From contig CM056556.1 of assembly GCA_029721515.1 (NCBI GenBank), forward strand, positions 16,111,598-16,175,597: a stretch of 64,000 nt of DNA. Reading direction: 5' to 3'. Of this stretch, positions 24,601 through 38,130 are shown piece after piece. This DNA is from Synanceia verrucosa. Lineage: Eukaryota; Chordata; Actinopteri; Perciformes; Synanceiidae. The translations under genes were made by a program, and so were the position numbers. Numbering within the stretch: the first letter of the stretch is position 1; the number at the start of each line of letters is the position of its first letter. The notes beneath the pieces were generated by a model, which did not search any database, was not told the DNA's origin, and saw nothing but the letters and a program-made list of their open reading frames with translations.

Positions 24601-25743
24601 CTCAAAATGAACGGGTCTGTTTCAAATTGGGGCCATTTTCAACTCACAAAACACCCATTTTACTTCACTAAATGTAATATGAGCTTTGAGGCAGTGCCAC
24701 TGAGATTAAGACTTTTACAGACTAAAGGGTCTATCAGCAGTTAATGTTTAAAACTCAACACAGCAGTATCACTGTTGATGGCAAATTATCACCAACTGTC
24801 AGTGCTCTACTTTCTGGGGGTCAGGATTTCTTGCTATCAATGTCTTGTTGGATTGTCGCTGGAGTAAAGTTTCACTTTGATTTCAAGAACAATGCACTGG
24901 GTCATTGTCCTCTGTGACAGAAACTTCTGTAAATCTTCATTTTCAGCCTCAGCCAGATCTTTCAGTTCCTATTACAGTCGTATACGTCCTATAGGAGGCA
25001 AAGGAAGCTCAAACAGCAATGCGTCAAGTAGCCCAGTCCAAGGAAATACCCGCTCACTATTCATCTGCTCGCTCCACCAGAGAAGTTCAGTTGACACAAG
25101 AATCCTGTCCCACGTGTAAACATGTACTGTATCTCATGTGAGGCCATTTATCTACTGTTTTCGGGAATCACTCATACTTTTGTCAATGAACATCATACCT
25201 TTACTGAGAGTGAGCACAGGAGAGAGAGAGAGAAGTAAATTACATAATGAGATCAAGGGCCAGAGTGTTTGTGTGACCCAGTTTGACAAGTAGTAAGCAG
25301 ACACGATCTGAGAACCATTATGCACTCTGACAGGTCCAAATGAATAGGCCATTTCTTTAATGTGGAACAGGGATGAGGGGGGCTTGAATACTTCAGATGT
25401 TTCAAATTCAGCAAAACACTGACCTCCCTCCAGAGATCTGTGAAAATAAATCCCCAGTCACACACTCCGACCACAGGAAAAGAGAAAAATGGGCCCTGTC
25501 TACACAGCCCACTCACTCGCTTTCTCACCAGCACGTGAGACAAAGTGGAAAAGTATGTGGTGCTCTGCTCACATTATTTTGCATGTTTTCATACATTTTT
25601 TATGTTGTTTGTGTATGTGTATATGTGAAATATCCCGAGTGTCAATACATACTATGTGTGAAACTTCAGAATATGTGTTTGTGTGAAGAAATTATGTGTA
25701 AACACATGAGTGTGTACTAAGTGAAGGCCAGTTGTAATACTCC
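21620..25743. other. Intergenic, no gene recognised
   Basis: No recognisable exon. A short stretch at about 24946-25115 follows a tcattttcag acceptor-like site and stays open in one frame. It is Ser-rich, ends without a donor and matches nothing I know. Purine runs occur near 24545-24575 and 25218-25234. Confidence 0.45.
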
Positions 25744-25769
25744 TGTGTATGTGTGTGTGTTTGTGTGTT

Positions 25770-25815
<46 letters not shown>

Positions 25816-25818
25816 GTG
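25744..25818. repeat. (TG)n microsatellite
   Basis: About 75 bp of TG with TTTG interruptions near its left end. Confidence 0.95.
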
Positions 25819-26923
25819 CAGAATGTCTGTTTTCTCCATTTTCTACTCCCTCTCTCCTCTTGTTCTCTGTATCGTCTACCACTGTCAGTCTGCCCAGTAG
25901 GCCAGCGTCTCTGGACCTCAGCCATGAAGAGGCCTCTTTCTGTGTGCTGAAAAAGCCCTACTTGAACTCAGCCTCATAAGGTTCCAGCCTCTGGCTAAAG
26001 GGCTGCATGTTTGAATCCCAAGGCTGATCGGTACAGGTGCAATAAAATAAAGCACCGAAAAGTACCATATGTGTCTAAAAATAAGGGGTGTCTAAAAATA
26101 AAATAAAAACACTAAATCTGAGGAAATACTCAAAACACTGAAATTGAAATTATCTGTCCATGCAGCAAGATAATTTCACTTAACTTCTCTTGATTTAAGA
26201 TGATAGTGTAAAGCTGAACATTTGAAAATAAGAAATTAACACTGAAAACAAGATAAGTTATCTAATGCACCTATCTCAGTCTCAGTTTATTTTATTATCT
26301 TGGTAAGACAGTAAAAATCTGAGAGTTATGACTCTAAAAGATACTCATGCCTGTTCACAAGCAAGAATTTACTAAGAAGCACTCATTAATAATCTTCAGA
26401 GATCTCAAGTGCCTGAAAATATATGAAATAACAAGTTTCTAGTATTAAGACACGCCCTTGTCATTCTCCAAGAAAGATGTTTAAATAAGAGTTTGACAAA
26501 CTGAGGTACAAAACGTGAACTTGTTAGACGTCTTGGACAGTTGCTCTTCATGATGATATACAAAACATTTTTATTATACAGTTTAGTATTATGCAGACAA
26601 GTGTGTTCATAAAAAATACATTAACTGACTGTACCGTACAACCTCGCAATATTAGATTACATTTTTTTATTGTATGACTGCAAATGCGAAGCACAAATTT
26701 TATCTGCAAAGTATACACACCAAAGCTTCTCCCAAGCAATGAGGTTAAAAACGTTCACAGTACAAAGTTGATCCCCATAGCCGTCTTTGCCTTCCAGACG
26801 TCTGCTCACAGGTCACGCTTCTGAGCCCGTGTCACTCAGTCTGTGAGCGTGCCTGCAGAGACAAGGAAACCATAAAACCATGAAGCACTTCTTTTCCTTC
26901 CCCCCGACACATTTCTCTTTCAG

Positions 26924-27049
26924 CGGTGCTTTTTTAGCACACTGAGCAGGAGGCAGCAGCAGCAGGAGGAGGCTGATGGAGAGGGCCACCTGAACAAACG
27001 TAGTGTGGAACCAGGCAGCCAGGACATCCAGGCGCAGCCAGATTTATGA
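26924..27049 (+). other. Exon-like block A, unidentified
   Basis: A strong acceptor-like site (a pyrimidine run ending 'tttctctttcag') is followed by 41 open codons to TGA, including CAG/GAG repeats (QQQQEE). No family resemblance was recognised. The opposite strand of the same segment is also open for about 76 codons (26813-27043) and reads a run of leucines (ISLLLLLLPP) resembling a membrane segment or signal. At most one strand can be coding, and both could be side effects of a CAG/CTG-rich sequence. Confidence 0.25.
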
Positions 27050-27259
27050 CTCTCCACCCCTCTTTTCCCACACAGAGGCCCTCTCTGGAGCTTCTGGATG
27101 TATGTACCATGTCTATTACTTTTTGTCACCTCTGTCTATCTCTGCTTCCTCTCCCTTTCATGTCCCACTGTCCCATTTCTCTTTTTTATGTACATCTATC
27201 TTTTCCCTTCCTCTTTTTCCCGATCTTGGTATCTCTTTTTCCCCCTCCTTTTCTCCCAG

Positions 27260-27332
27260 ACATCCTGGCCAGCTGTTCATCCAGACAGGATGTCTACAGC
27301 TGTCTGTGCGAAGCTGAGTTGCAGCTCTAGAG
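27260..27332 (+). other. Exon-like block B, unidentified
   Basis: A 73-nt segment between a very strong acceptor (a 26-nt pyrimidine stretch ending 'tctcccag') and a good donor ('tctagag|gtaggt'). Two frames are open across it, and neither product is recognised. Splice-site quality suggests a real exon, possibly of a non-coding transcript together with block A. Confidence 0.3.
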
Positions 27333-30300
27333 GTAGGTCGCATGGCCTACGGCATGGAGCTCTTTCCCAACACCTCTGTCTCCTCTCTTTGCTGCATCCA
27401 TGACCTGAGCATGGCCTTGACACCACAACAGTTTTTCTCCAAAACCTCCCACCCACACATTCAGAAGAAGGTAACGCCACAGAAACTATATGTATAATAT
27501 TCTGCATACAAATCTTTGAGGGTTTAGCATTTACAGTAGTAAAATCACATGAAATAAAAAAGTGCTCTCAGCTCTTTTTTATTCTCTGTTCTTCCCCACC
27601 CAGCAACACTGAAGCCTTGGCAGAGTCTTCACATTGCCCCAAGAAGAAATCAAACCACTGACTACAGACATTCAGTAAATGGGTAAAACATGTCCCCAGA
27701 CAAGGGTAAACTCTGCTACAACACCCCATGAGACAAGGGGTAATAAAACCAAATGAAGTGTGCAGCAAATTAGCCTTGCTTTGCTGTAGATATTACAATA
27801 ATTAATCCAGCTCTTGCACGCTCTTCTGCTCTGTTGGCCAAGTCAATCTCAGATGAGGGACTCAAAGAACTCTCCTTTCACTTTTTCCCAGAAGAGGAAA
27901 GTTTCAAACTTTACCTTCATGCATATTCCAAAGTTATTTTTCTTTATTTTGGAAAAAAATGTCTCCTGAAAAGTGTACATAGCTGCGTCACTGTTATTTG
28001 TTCACATTCCAGGGTAATTGTCCAGATAGGTCAAAAACAACATTACCCTCTGCTTCAACAAAGGAAGAGTTTGATTATTGGAGGCAGCGGCTTAAAATGT
28101 GTAGCAACTTTGTACTAAATTGTGAGAGAACTTAAACGGTTTGATATTTACCACACAGCGTTGACAAAATGTTATGAATCTTGGGAAGCATGGTTATTAC
28201 TTATGGAGGTGGTGGGAGCTCCACTGTTTCGTGGTTGTTACAGTAAACTCTGTTGCCATCTGCTGCATGGTGAAGACCTGAGACCTCAGAGATGGACGTG
28301 TTTACTCTGCAGTTAAGCACCATGTCTGATGCGGCCTCTCTGGACGTGTGAGGGGGGGAAATGCCAGCTAAATGCAGTCACCACGACCTAATGAGGTGGT
28401 TTAGCTGCAGCAGCACGCCATCAGCCGTACTCTGTAATTTCAGAGACACCGACTCAACAGTTCCCCTGGCCAGCCTGCGTCACAAGTGCGTTCGTCCATA
28501 TTCGCCATGTCGCCCACAACCCTGTGAAACACGCTGAACGGCTGCTGTAGGAGACCGGGGTCCAGTGGGCCGTCAATCACTGTGGAGTGTGTGGTTTGAA
28601 AATGGGGAGAGCGGGAATGGTTATGGCGGAAAAAAAATTACAGTTTGACCAATTTTCATGGAGCAAGCGTATAAGTTCCAGCAAAATGAGTGTAAAAAAT
28701 TGTTGCACACACACATTCTGCATCTCTCTGCCACATACAGAAGGCACATTAACAGGAGTTTCTCCTCCTCTCTGTCCTCGTGGCATTGCAGTGCTGTTGT
28801 TGGCAGCGCCTGGTGAGGTAGCTCTGCTCTTTGCTAATGGTTAAACAGCATGCCCGTGCCATGCTCGCTAATGACAGGCTAGGCTTACTCCACTGAAGTA
28901 GTGCTTTTTAGAGTCAACTGTGCACAAAGAGCATACTGAGCACCTCCCAAAGCTGAGGCAGCTGAGGTGCTGCGAGGACAACTGTCTGCATGCACAGGAA
29001 TGCACACATATTAACAAATAGTCAAACATGTGTGTGCAACAGAGGAGGGTGTCTGCTTACACAGATTTTCGTGGTGACTGATGGATATGGACTGAAACAC
29101 ACACAAGGCCTCAGATCCTTGTTTACAGCATTTACCTTCCAACAGTCCCTCATAGAGTTCTCTTTCTGGTACCTCTCTTCCAGTGTTGAATCAGTTTTTG
29201 TTTTTAAATTATTAGGACAGTAAACTTCCGAGCTGAGTCGATATGTGCACCACATGTTGGGCCTCAATTTTTTTACGTTTCCCATGAGACAGCTAAAATG
29301 TAAGAGGACCTCCACCTATTCCCACAAGAGGTAATGTAGGGGAGGTAAAGGTCTGCAAAGTGTAGGAGAATTTCATGCACATCATCCATCATTTCTAGCA
29401 CATAAAGCATGAATGTTTGCACATGTGTATGCTAAAAAATATACTTTCTTTGCATTCATGTATCTGTGTGTGTGTGTGTGGGGGGGGGGTGCATTGGCAT
29501 GTATGCATCGAAAGGTATGCATTCACTCAGATTCTCTCTCTTTTGGATGTCTGATTCTCAGATCCTGACACACTTTCCCAGCATCCACAGGCTGGATCTG
29601 TTTCTGCCCCTCGGCGGGCCCATTTCCACACTTCCTCAGCAGAAAAAAGGTGGGAGAAGAATGTGTCTTTTCAACAAGACTGGCGCTGCATGAATATTTC
29701 AACCAGGCAACATGACTCCTCAGTGCCACCCGACACAAAGGAGAGGTCTCTCAGGGGTGGGGGGGAGGGCGGCGAGCAGAGGTAAAATCTCAGGTTGGAA
29801 CTTGGCTTCCAGGCACCACCTGCTTGATAAGGCCCTGGAGCCGATGTCATGACAGAGGTTTGGTTAAACCCTATCAGACCATGTCTGCATGCATCAGTGC
29901 CAGGCCTGCCACTGGAACTCACTTTGCTGTGGAAAAGTACAAGCCTCGGCATGTGATTTCATTGTTGATTGTGTGGATGGAGAAGGAAGGGTGAGTCTGT
30001 GGACATACCACACATTCCACATTGGCAATAAACCCAAATTGAAGGTGGGGGGATGAAGCCGGTGTTTGTTGAGTGATACCTGGGCAGCTGGGACTGAGAA
30101 GGTGGGACAGAGAGGTTTAGGATGGTTGAGAGGTGCTGACACTGCTTTAGGTGAAAAGCGGGGAAAAGATTAGGCAGGAGTGAGGACTTGGCCCCATTCT
30201 GTGGTCAGACCAACATCAACTAGGTTGTGCTCCAATTTTGGCCAAGAAATAAAGACAATTATGCCCTGAAAAGTGCAGGATATCACACAGTCTGAAAAGA

Positions 30301-32727
30301 TGTGAATTTGCCCCAGTTCACTCTCCCACAAGCAGCTGAAGTGGTTTAACAAGACTTGAGTGGTTTTGCTCAAAGTTGCACTGACTGAATGTGTATCAAG
30401 CATTTCTGTCAAATGGTACTGATTCCTGTACTGCATTACTGCCAACACGCTGTCATATTGTTATTGTACATGTTCATATTGGCGACCCTGGATGTCACGT
30501 TGGTATGATATCTCCACATTTGTTTGGGTTTAGAAACCTTTCCAGTGCGCTGGTTGAGGCATTGGCCAAACACAGGCCTCTCTACAGATCAGAAGCAGAT
30601 AGCAGATACATGGTTTAAAAAATACACATGCTTTTCAAACACAAAGAACAAAATGTTCTCTCCAGCATTCTGCAAAGAAGGAAATGTTCATTATTCCTAC
30701 GACAATGGTCAACAGCATTGGTTTGTAAATGACCGCTCATCCTTGTCTCATGTTCATTATGTTTGATTTATGAGTTGAGAGCAGTTGAAACAAGAATAAC
30801 AAATAGGGAGAATAAGTCAGGTGATTAAAATTATATAATTCCCTGGATAGATGAAATATTTGTTACACCACTTTTAAAGAAAAGGCAGGAAACAAATTGT
30901 ATTCTTATTTTCAGCCCATCAAATCACAATATTTTTCTTCTTTATAAAACTTTTTGTAGTCCTGAAATCATGAAAAACAATTTTAATCTTATTGACTGAC
31001 ATTAGTATCAAATCATCCAAGTTATGCTCAATGTATATAAGGTAAACTGCTGTAATGCCAGTCACCATTACATTACCTCATGTGTTGTAACACACTGCTC
31101 TACAAATGCTCTACAAATCTCCGCACAGCTTGAGCTCTGGTATGTCCAGTTTTCTGGAGAGCACCTTTATGTGTTTGATAGAGTTCCAGATCTCTCTGTT
31201 AGTGAGCACAGAGCTGGACTGAAGGCACGGCTCATTAAGCCGCAACACTGAAGCAATTAAAGCCAATTAAAAGGCTGTTAGGAAACCCGATGGGCTCCCC
31301 GCTGAGACAGGTCCTGTAACATGACACTGGTGAAGAATGCAGGAGACAGACTGTGGACGCAATGTGGTTAATAGGGCTCACACAAAGACAGTGCCACACA
31401 GTGCTCAAATGGACTTCCACTTACATGAATAGAACAATCCTTACAGATTTGGATTTGAAAATGCAACCTCATCTGCATCATCAAACTGTCTCATCTGTTA
31501 CTGAACTTTTCATTTTCTTCCATCAGTGGCTTTTGGATTTGCAAGGCTGAAAACAGCCTCCATTGTTCTTTTGATGTACTCTGCAGTCCCTCACTCTCAC
31601 GCACACTCTGCTCTGTTGTGGCAAAGACATGGAGTTCTGCTGAAGCCGAAAATAGGTCTCCAGCTCTAATAACGGAGCAATTTCCAGAGCTGTGCAATAA
31701 TATGCCCAGTGCCCATAGTTGACGGCGGCTGCTCCAACTTGAGTCTTCTGACATCTGGATGCTTTTCAAAAAGTCTCCCTAACATGGCACAATTCAAGAG
31801 ACAACAGAAGGGGCTTTTGTCTCACAGCTTGAAAAAACTTCCAGGCAATGTGTATGGGGTAGCCATTTTAAGGTATGTCCTCTCAATTCAGGGTTTTTTT
31901 TTACCCCTGGACAGCCTAATGTGAGCCAGATTGTTGGTGCTTTGGGGAAAATATAGATCTCGTGATTACCAACAATTGACCAATTCATTTGAGACCTCCT
32001 TTGATATGGCATATGTGCAGCTGCATTCAGGATTGTGGTTATTGGTGTGTCTCAGTTTTTGTGTGTTCGGTTGAACACTCCCACAATAATAAATCAAAAG
32101 AGGCTGGTAGCCTTTAGATCACGTTGGGCCCCATGTTTTGATGAATGGATTGGCACTCAATATGAGCACTGATTGAGTCACTGAGAGGGTGTTTGGATTA
32201 GAATGAACCTATACATTACACAGATGGGGCTCAGCCTAGAGTTTATGTGTGGCAGCCAGAATAGTCGGATAAATGTAGTTTTAGAGGTGCTGCACAGTGT
32301 CATCAAACCTGGCCAAATAGTGTGGAACAGGCAGCACGTGCAAGCAGTGGCATAAAAAGCAAAAACCTCCATCCTTATCTTGAAGCTGTTTACAGCTGGC
32401 ATACAGCTGATTCTTTGCACCACTGTCTTAAAACGCTGGCAACAGTACTTACAGTATACACAGTCCAATATAAAATGCATGAGTGGGGGAGCACTCGAGA
32501 TAACAGAGAAGACACAGATGGAACTTCTTTTTTCTGCTTTTCATCTTAAATGCCTTTTATCACCCACTGCTGACAGCCTATAAGACACAACCACAGGGTA
32601 GTAAATGGATGAGGAGACAGCGTTCTTTACAATATAGCCACTTCACTTTGCAAAAGGCTATATGTTTATATGTTTATGTTTATATATGTTTAGAATTTGT
32701 AGTATGAGGGAAGAACTTGTTAGAATT
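27333..32727. other. Intergenic, no gene recognised
   Basis: Largely featureless. The exception is 28270-28640, which is visibly richer in CpG than its surroundings and may be a younger insertion or regulatory element. A (TG)n/poly-G tract lies at 29464-29490. Confidence 0.45.
29464..29490. repeat. (TG)n followed by poly-G
   Basis: Eight TG units run directly into about ten G residues. Confidence 0.9.
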
Positions 32728-33083
32728 CATCCATCCATCCATTTTCTACCGCTTATCCTTATAGGTTCGCGGGGGGGCTGGAGCCTATCCCAGCTGTCTT
32801 AGGGTGAAAGGCAGCGTACACCCTGGACAAGTCTCCAGGTCATCCCAGGGCACATAGAGACAGACAACCACTCACACTCACACCTATGGGCAATTTAAAT
32901 TAGCAAAAACCCAATCCCATGCATGTTTTTGGATGGTGGGAGGAAGCCAGAGTACCCAGAGAGAACCCACGCAAACACGGGGAGAAGATGCAAACTCCAC
33001 ACAGAAAGGCCCCAGGCCAGGATTCGAACCCAGTACCCTCTTGCTGTGAGGCAACAGTGCTAACCACTGCATCACTGCACGCC
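32728..33083 (-). mobile_element. tRNA-derived SINE, full-length inverted copy
   Basis: The reverse complement of the 4923-5278 element. It begins with the tail as CATCCATCCATCC and runs through 'gagaacccacgcaaacacgg'. It ends with the tRNA-like head, where box B is 'ggattcgaaccc' read on the plus strand and box A is 'gtgctaaccactgca'. Length is about the same as the plus copy. Clear target duplications are not visible, which suggests an older insertion. Confidence 0.88.
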
Positions 33084-35191
33084 TTACCTCAGAATCCCAA
33101 TTATTAGATTGTAAGGTGCTTGTAAATGATGCTTTTTTCTGCAAAAGTACAGCCCTTACAGCCAACTTAGAAAATTAGAAAACATGTTACATTACATTAA
33201 CACACAGAGAAATTGTCTTAGTATAATTGAATGTACATACAAATGCATGATAGTTACACACATACACAGAAACATTTAAGGAAAGGGTGCAAAATGGTGA
33301 TGGTTGCATAATGACTTAAGAATATGACAAATCCTATCTTGCATTTTCTTTTCCTAATAATATAATATTTTGCTCAAAACTATTTGTCTGCTCAGTGAGT
33401 GTTTTTTTTTCGTATGAATAATGAATAGTGATAACAACTTTCCACCAGCACCAGAAATGTTTTGCACCACTTTAACTCTTGAAAGATCGAAAATGAACGC
33501 CTTCTGCTCCACTGCCTGTTAGCGTGCGATTCCTGATCCTTCTGTAACATGAAGCCCGTGTAGCAAGCCGGACCACATGGGGAGTGCGATGTTGTGAGGT
33601 GAGGTATTTTTCGACTGGGAGACGGATATGTAATGCATTCCAGACACTCGGCCGCACACGGCTTTCTCCCCTGCTACCTATAGGCATCAATCCTCTCCCC
33701 TTTCACTAGAACAATAAACCCACTGCCACTAAGGAAGAACTCATTTCAGACCCAGAAATACAACTACCTCTTCTGTCGCTTCCTGGGGCCTGTGGAGAGG
33801 GATCCTAACATAGTCTGTTGGCTTGAAGTTGGTCTCTAATCACTAAACACTTTTTCTGACCCATAAACATCAAGCCTTGACCCAAAATTTAAGACCTTGT
33901 ATCCATGTTCACACGTTCAAGACCCTGAACATTTTGCTATTGACCTTCAGCTCACCCACAGAGCTGACCAGGACACTAAATCTCCAACCCATTCCCACAA
34001 AAAAAGTCCCCAGTAATTCTTCAATATATGACCTCCTGGATGATCACCCTGTGTAAAGATGTTTCTGCTAATTCTCTGGCACAGAGGTCTATCTGGTTTA
34101 ACTGAGTTGCATAACAGGGAGGATACTCTGGTTTCGCTGTTCAATGAGGCCCAGATGGAAGATGATGGTGTGTTTTAAAAACACAAAACCCAATGAGACC
34201 TGCATGCCCTTCTCCCCTGCTTGCCTTCCTACCCATCATTTCCTCATCTCCTCCACACTGCATTAGGGAACATCAGGTTTGAGCCTAAAACAACACAAAC
34301 GGCCTCTCCGAAAAGGCTGTCTTTTCACCTTGTCAACACTTGCAGTGGGATGCAAAGACATATATGAATGCAGAGTGCTGATATAACGCTCATAGTTAAT
34401 GTCCAGGGGTTGTAGAAGAAGCAACATTGTTGGATTTATTATTGTGGCCTTTCCTCCCATGTTTGAGTGAAATTTTCAGTGTTGGTCATTTGCAAAGCAG
34501 ACTTCTCCCTTTTGGTGTTTTTCTTTCTTTTTATTAAATTACTTCCATTGAATGTTATTAACTGACTCACCAAAGCGAGCCAGAGGCAAGTGGGAGTAAT
34601 TTTATATATTTTACATTTTAGTAAAAGCAGATCCGTCTGCTTTTTCAAACTGCCGCCAAAGAACAACAGATTGACAGCTCTCACTGTGTAGAGCTAGTCC
34701 TAAGCTAGTCCTGCTTGGCCTTCATTTAATAGGAATGCATGGGTGGAAGCATGTCTGCATGTGTGATGTCTTGGTGTGTCTCAGCTTCCCCATGCAGTTC
34801 CAATGTTCTTCCTTCTTTCATCTCTCCATTTCTATGTTTTGATTCTTCACTTCCACAGCATCTGATCCTGCAGAGCTTCAGACATGTGAGAGCTGATGAG
34901 ACATTCTTCCTGTCTAGGTTGGAAAGCTTTGAACTGAGCTGCATGGGACAGCAATGCCAAACAGAGCCCTCCTGGCCTACATTATACCTGCAATATACTT
35001 GTCCATTACTTCCATGATGTAACCATCTAACTCTAAAAATAAACATTTCAATTGAAGCAGTTAACTTATAAATATTAGAGCAGGTTGCTCATTGAGTCTT
35101 TATTTTTAATACAAAGGACTTGACAAATGTATTTGGTTTAAATGGATCTTTCCCCCTTCTATAAAGGAAAACAGTGATCAATGAACGTTAT
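33084..35191. other. Intergenic, no gene recognised
   Basis: No recognised gene. The segment 33480-33700 is CpG-richer than its flanks and open on the minus strand for about 70 codons, without family resemblance. Confidence 0.45.
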
Positions 35192-35532
35192 CATCCATCC
35201 ATTTTCTACCACTTATACTCATAGTCTCATGGGGGGGCTGGAGCCTGTCCCAGCTGTCTTAGGGTGAAAGGCAGGGTACACCCTGGACAAGTCACCACCT
35301 CATCACAGGGTACATAGAGAAACAAACAACCATTCACACCTACGGTCAATTTAAATTATCCAACTAACCTAATCCCCATGCATGTTTTTGGATGGTGATA
35401 CCCAGAGAGAACCCACACAGACACACAGAGAACATGCAAACTCCACACAGAAAGGCCCCGGGTCCGGGATTCAAACCCGGTACCTTCTCGCTGTGAGGCG
35501 ACAAGGCTAACCACTACACCACCGTGCCACCC
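35192..35532 (-). mobile_element. tRNA-derived SINE, second inverted copy
   Basis: Same family and orientation as 32728-33083: CATCCATCC tail, 'catgcatgtttttggatgg', and a head with 'gggattcaaacccgg' and 'ggctaaccactacacc'. A short deletion removes part of the 'gtgggaggaagccggag' block. Flanks 'gaacgtta' and 'gaagtta' may be a worn target duplication. Confidence 0.87.
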
Positions 35533-37356
35533 TGGAAGTTACCAATGGAAGCAAAAGTCATATATCTTTATGGTATAGTTTGCATACATACATCTACATA
35601 ACAAAAATGACCAGAGCTATTTTGTTATGATATCTGTATTATTGTGAATGATGCACAGTGTGGTCAATGTTACAGCATTATTGCTCTCTTGGTCTCAGGT
35701 GGAATGCGACAATAGTTCAATGAATCACTATCTCAATTTGGGGGATCAAAAGTGATGAAAATGCTGTGCTGTCCCACAAGCGGGACACCTGGTCAAGCCT
35801 GAAGTCATTGTTTTAACTGAAGTCTGATTCAAAGTTCCATGTTTGAAACAGTTTTTGGTTTGTGTCGGGCATTTGGCTTTGTATCATTGTATACCTGAAG
35901 TAATCGATTCAATTTAATTTTTCATTGATACCAGTCTGACTGAAAGTAAACACAAGAGGAAGTCCCCTGGAAATCACAGTAGCTGCATAACACAGTGAAT
36001 CCACTTCTTCGTCACTTTGTTGGCAGACTTACCTGCTGTTAGCTGCTCGTTTTGCACACATGTTGACTTTCTTCATCTTAGTGTGAGATCATGGCTTTCA
36101 TATGAGTGTGTGCATGCTAGAGAAGTGAACACAATGTGGCACAGTGTCTGAATTGTAAAACTAAACAAATTACACATTGACTGCAATTTTACAATAAAAT
36201 GGGACTTCTCTTGTGGCTAATTTGTCTGCTGCCATCATGCAAACTTACTGGGGTTTCTGAGTTGAATGTTGATTAAAAGCGATACTTGATATGATAAGAT
36301 GATAAGAAGTCTTCCAGGTATATTTCCTTCTTCCTTCACATTTATGCCATGCTATGTTAGGCCATGCTCACTGGCCCATACTGATTTGAGATATCCTCTC
36401 TTACTTTCTGAGAACTTCAGTCCAAACTTTGTTGTATTGACCTACTTTTTAGGTGGTGTGCAGATGATATATGGAGCAGGCTTTTTGGAGAACAGGGCTA
36501 GCCAAGTGGTGGGGGCTGTGGGGGGTTTGCAGCACTGCATACCTCTGTGAATGTACAAGGAGTAGCCTTTCACCTCTCAAGCTCTGTGCTGCCTTTGTCT
36601 TTGCAGAGGAGGACATAAATCACCAGAAGTCTAACACAGGAATCAACAGTCCCCAGAACTCTTTAATGAATTCAGAGAGATGAGGGTTGAGGTGAGTAGA
36701 GGTGGAAGTTCTGCAGACAGGCTACTCAGCTGTTAAATTAAAAGATTCATTTTGAGTGAGAGACAATTCACTATTCTCTCTTCCACCCACATACGTATGT
36801 ACAGTAAGTGCGGAGGGAGGCTTCAGGTTGAATTTACATGTTGAACTCACGAGTCTGGTAGGCAGCTAGGAGACGGAGCGAGCATTAGACAAAGATAAAT
36901 CAAGAGTGTGAAGAAGAAAACAACCCAGTCTCTTTCTTAGGATTATCTCTATTATCAGCACTGCCGAAGAAGGAAAACACAAACAGAAGTCATCAGGAAA
37001 AAGAATGTGTGAAAGTCCAATCTTCAAAGAAAAGCCTTCGGCATCATCTACTGTTTTGTCACACAGAGGTGCAGAGTTAAAAGGATATTGCTTATGGTCT
37101 TAAGACATCTAACCTTTTGCACCATGAGTGTCAAAATAACTGACATGCAATTCTTTTAATTGTCTACAGAAGACAGGAAACTGATAACTGACCTGCAGAG
37201 ACTAACTTATGTTAGTTGACACTGTCTTCAGGCTTAAAAAAAATGTTTCTATGACTTTCAAAAGGATATTTTGTATAGTTTGACATCATATCAGGATTTC
37301 TAATTTTGCTTACGTAGCACAATACATCCATGAAATATTTTCATTTGTCATTTTTA

Positions 37357-37393
37357 TCGATCAATCAATCAAACTTTGTTTGTATAACACATT
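37357..37393 (-). mobile_element. LINE 3' tail fragment
   Basis: Read on the minus strand it is 'gttatacaaacaaagtttgattgattgatcg', the typical end of a fish LINE with a GATT tail. The body is absent or unrecognisable. Confidence 0.5.
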
Positions 37394-38093
37394 CCAGATA
37401 GACAAAACAAGCTAAGTCTAAGGTTTATCTAATGTTTCAACCCTCATTTAATGTGAAAACACTGGAAGTAAACTCTCCAGGGTTTTATAGCCTCTACGCC
37501 TTCAGTTGGCCATAGCTCCCCAGTGAGCCATTTAACACTAAAACCTCCAATACAACAGCCTTCTGACCAGTTCACTGTCTTATAAAGAAGTAACCATTTC
37601 ACAAATAACATTTTGTTTTTGACTTTCAATCAGCAAAAAAGCAAAAAGCTGGTTATATCATCTCAAATAATTCATAAGGAATCAGTCTTTCTTTACAGGA
37701 AACAGGAAAATGATCCCAGTAACATCCATGCTCGTGGCTATGAGGCTGGAAAAGGACACAGCTGTACTTTGACCACAGTGAATGGTGGTTTTGAAAGACT
37801 AAATGCCAAATGCCAGAATATATTTCATCAAATAAAAATCTGTTGTTGATTTTGTAATTGATTCTATCTATTCTATGTTTTTTTCCAATATATTTTGAGA
37901 CAAACAGAGATGGGGCATATTCAGTTTTAAATGTGTGTTCTGTTGTTTATATGTATTTTTATATCATGTATCCTAGAAATGTGGTTGTGTAATGTGACAC
38001 GCTGTCAACATTAAAGCACGTTATCGCTCATCTTCAACCACAGCTGTCACTCTCATAGCTGTGGATCAGAAGTTATGATGCTTATCAGCATTT

Positions 38094-38099
<6 letters not shown>

Positions 38100-38128
<29 letters not shown>
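38100..38128. repeat. (CA)n microsatellite
   Basis: About 14 uninterrupted CA units. Confidence 0.95.

Positions 38129-38130
<2 letters not shown>

Noticed and set aside
25749..25979. Cys/Val-repeat frames
   Set aside because: Translation of the (TG)n microsatellite.
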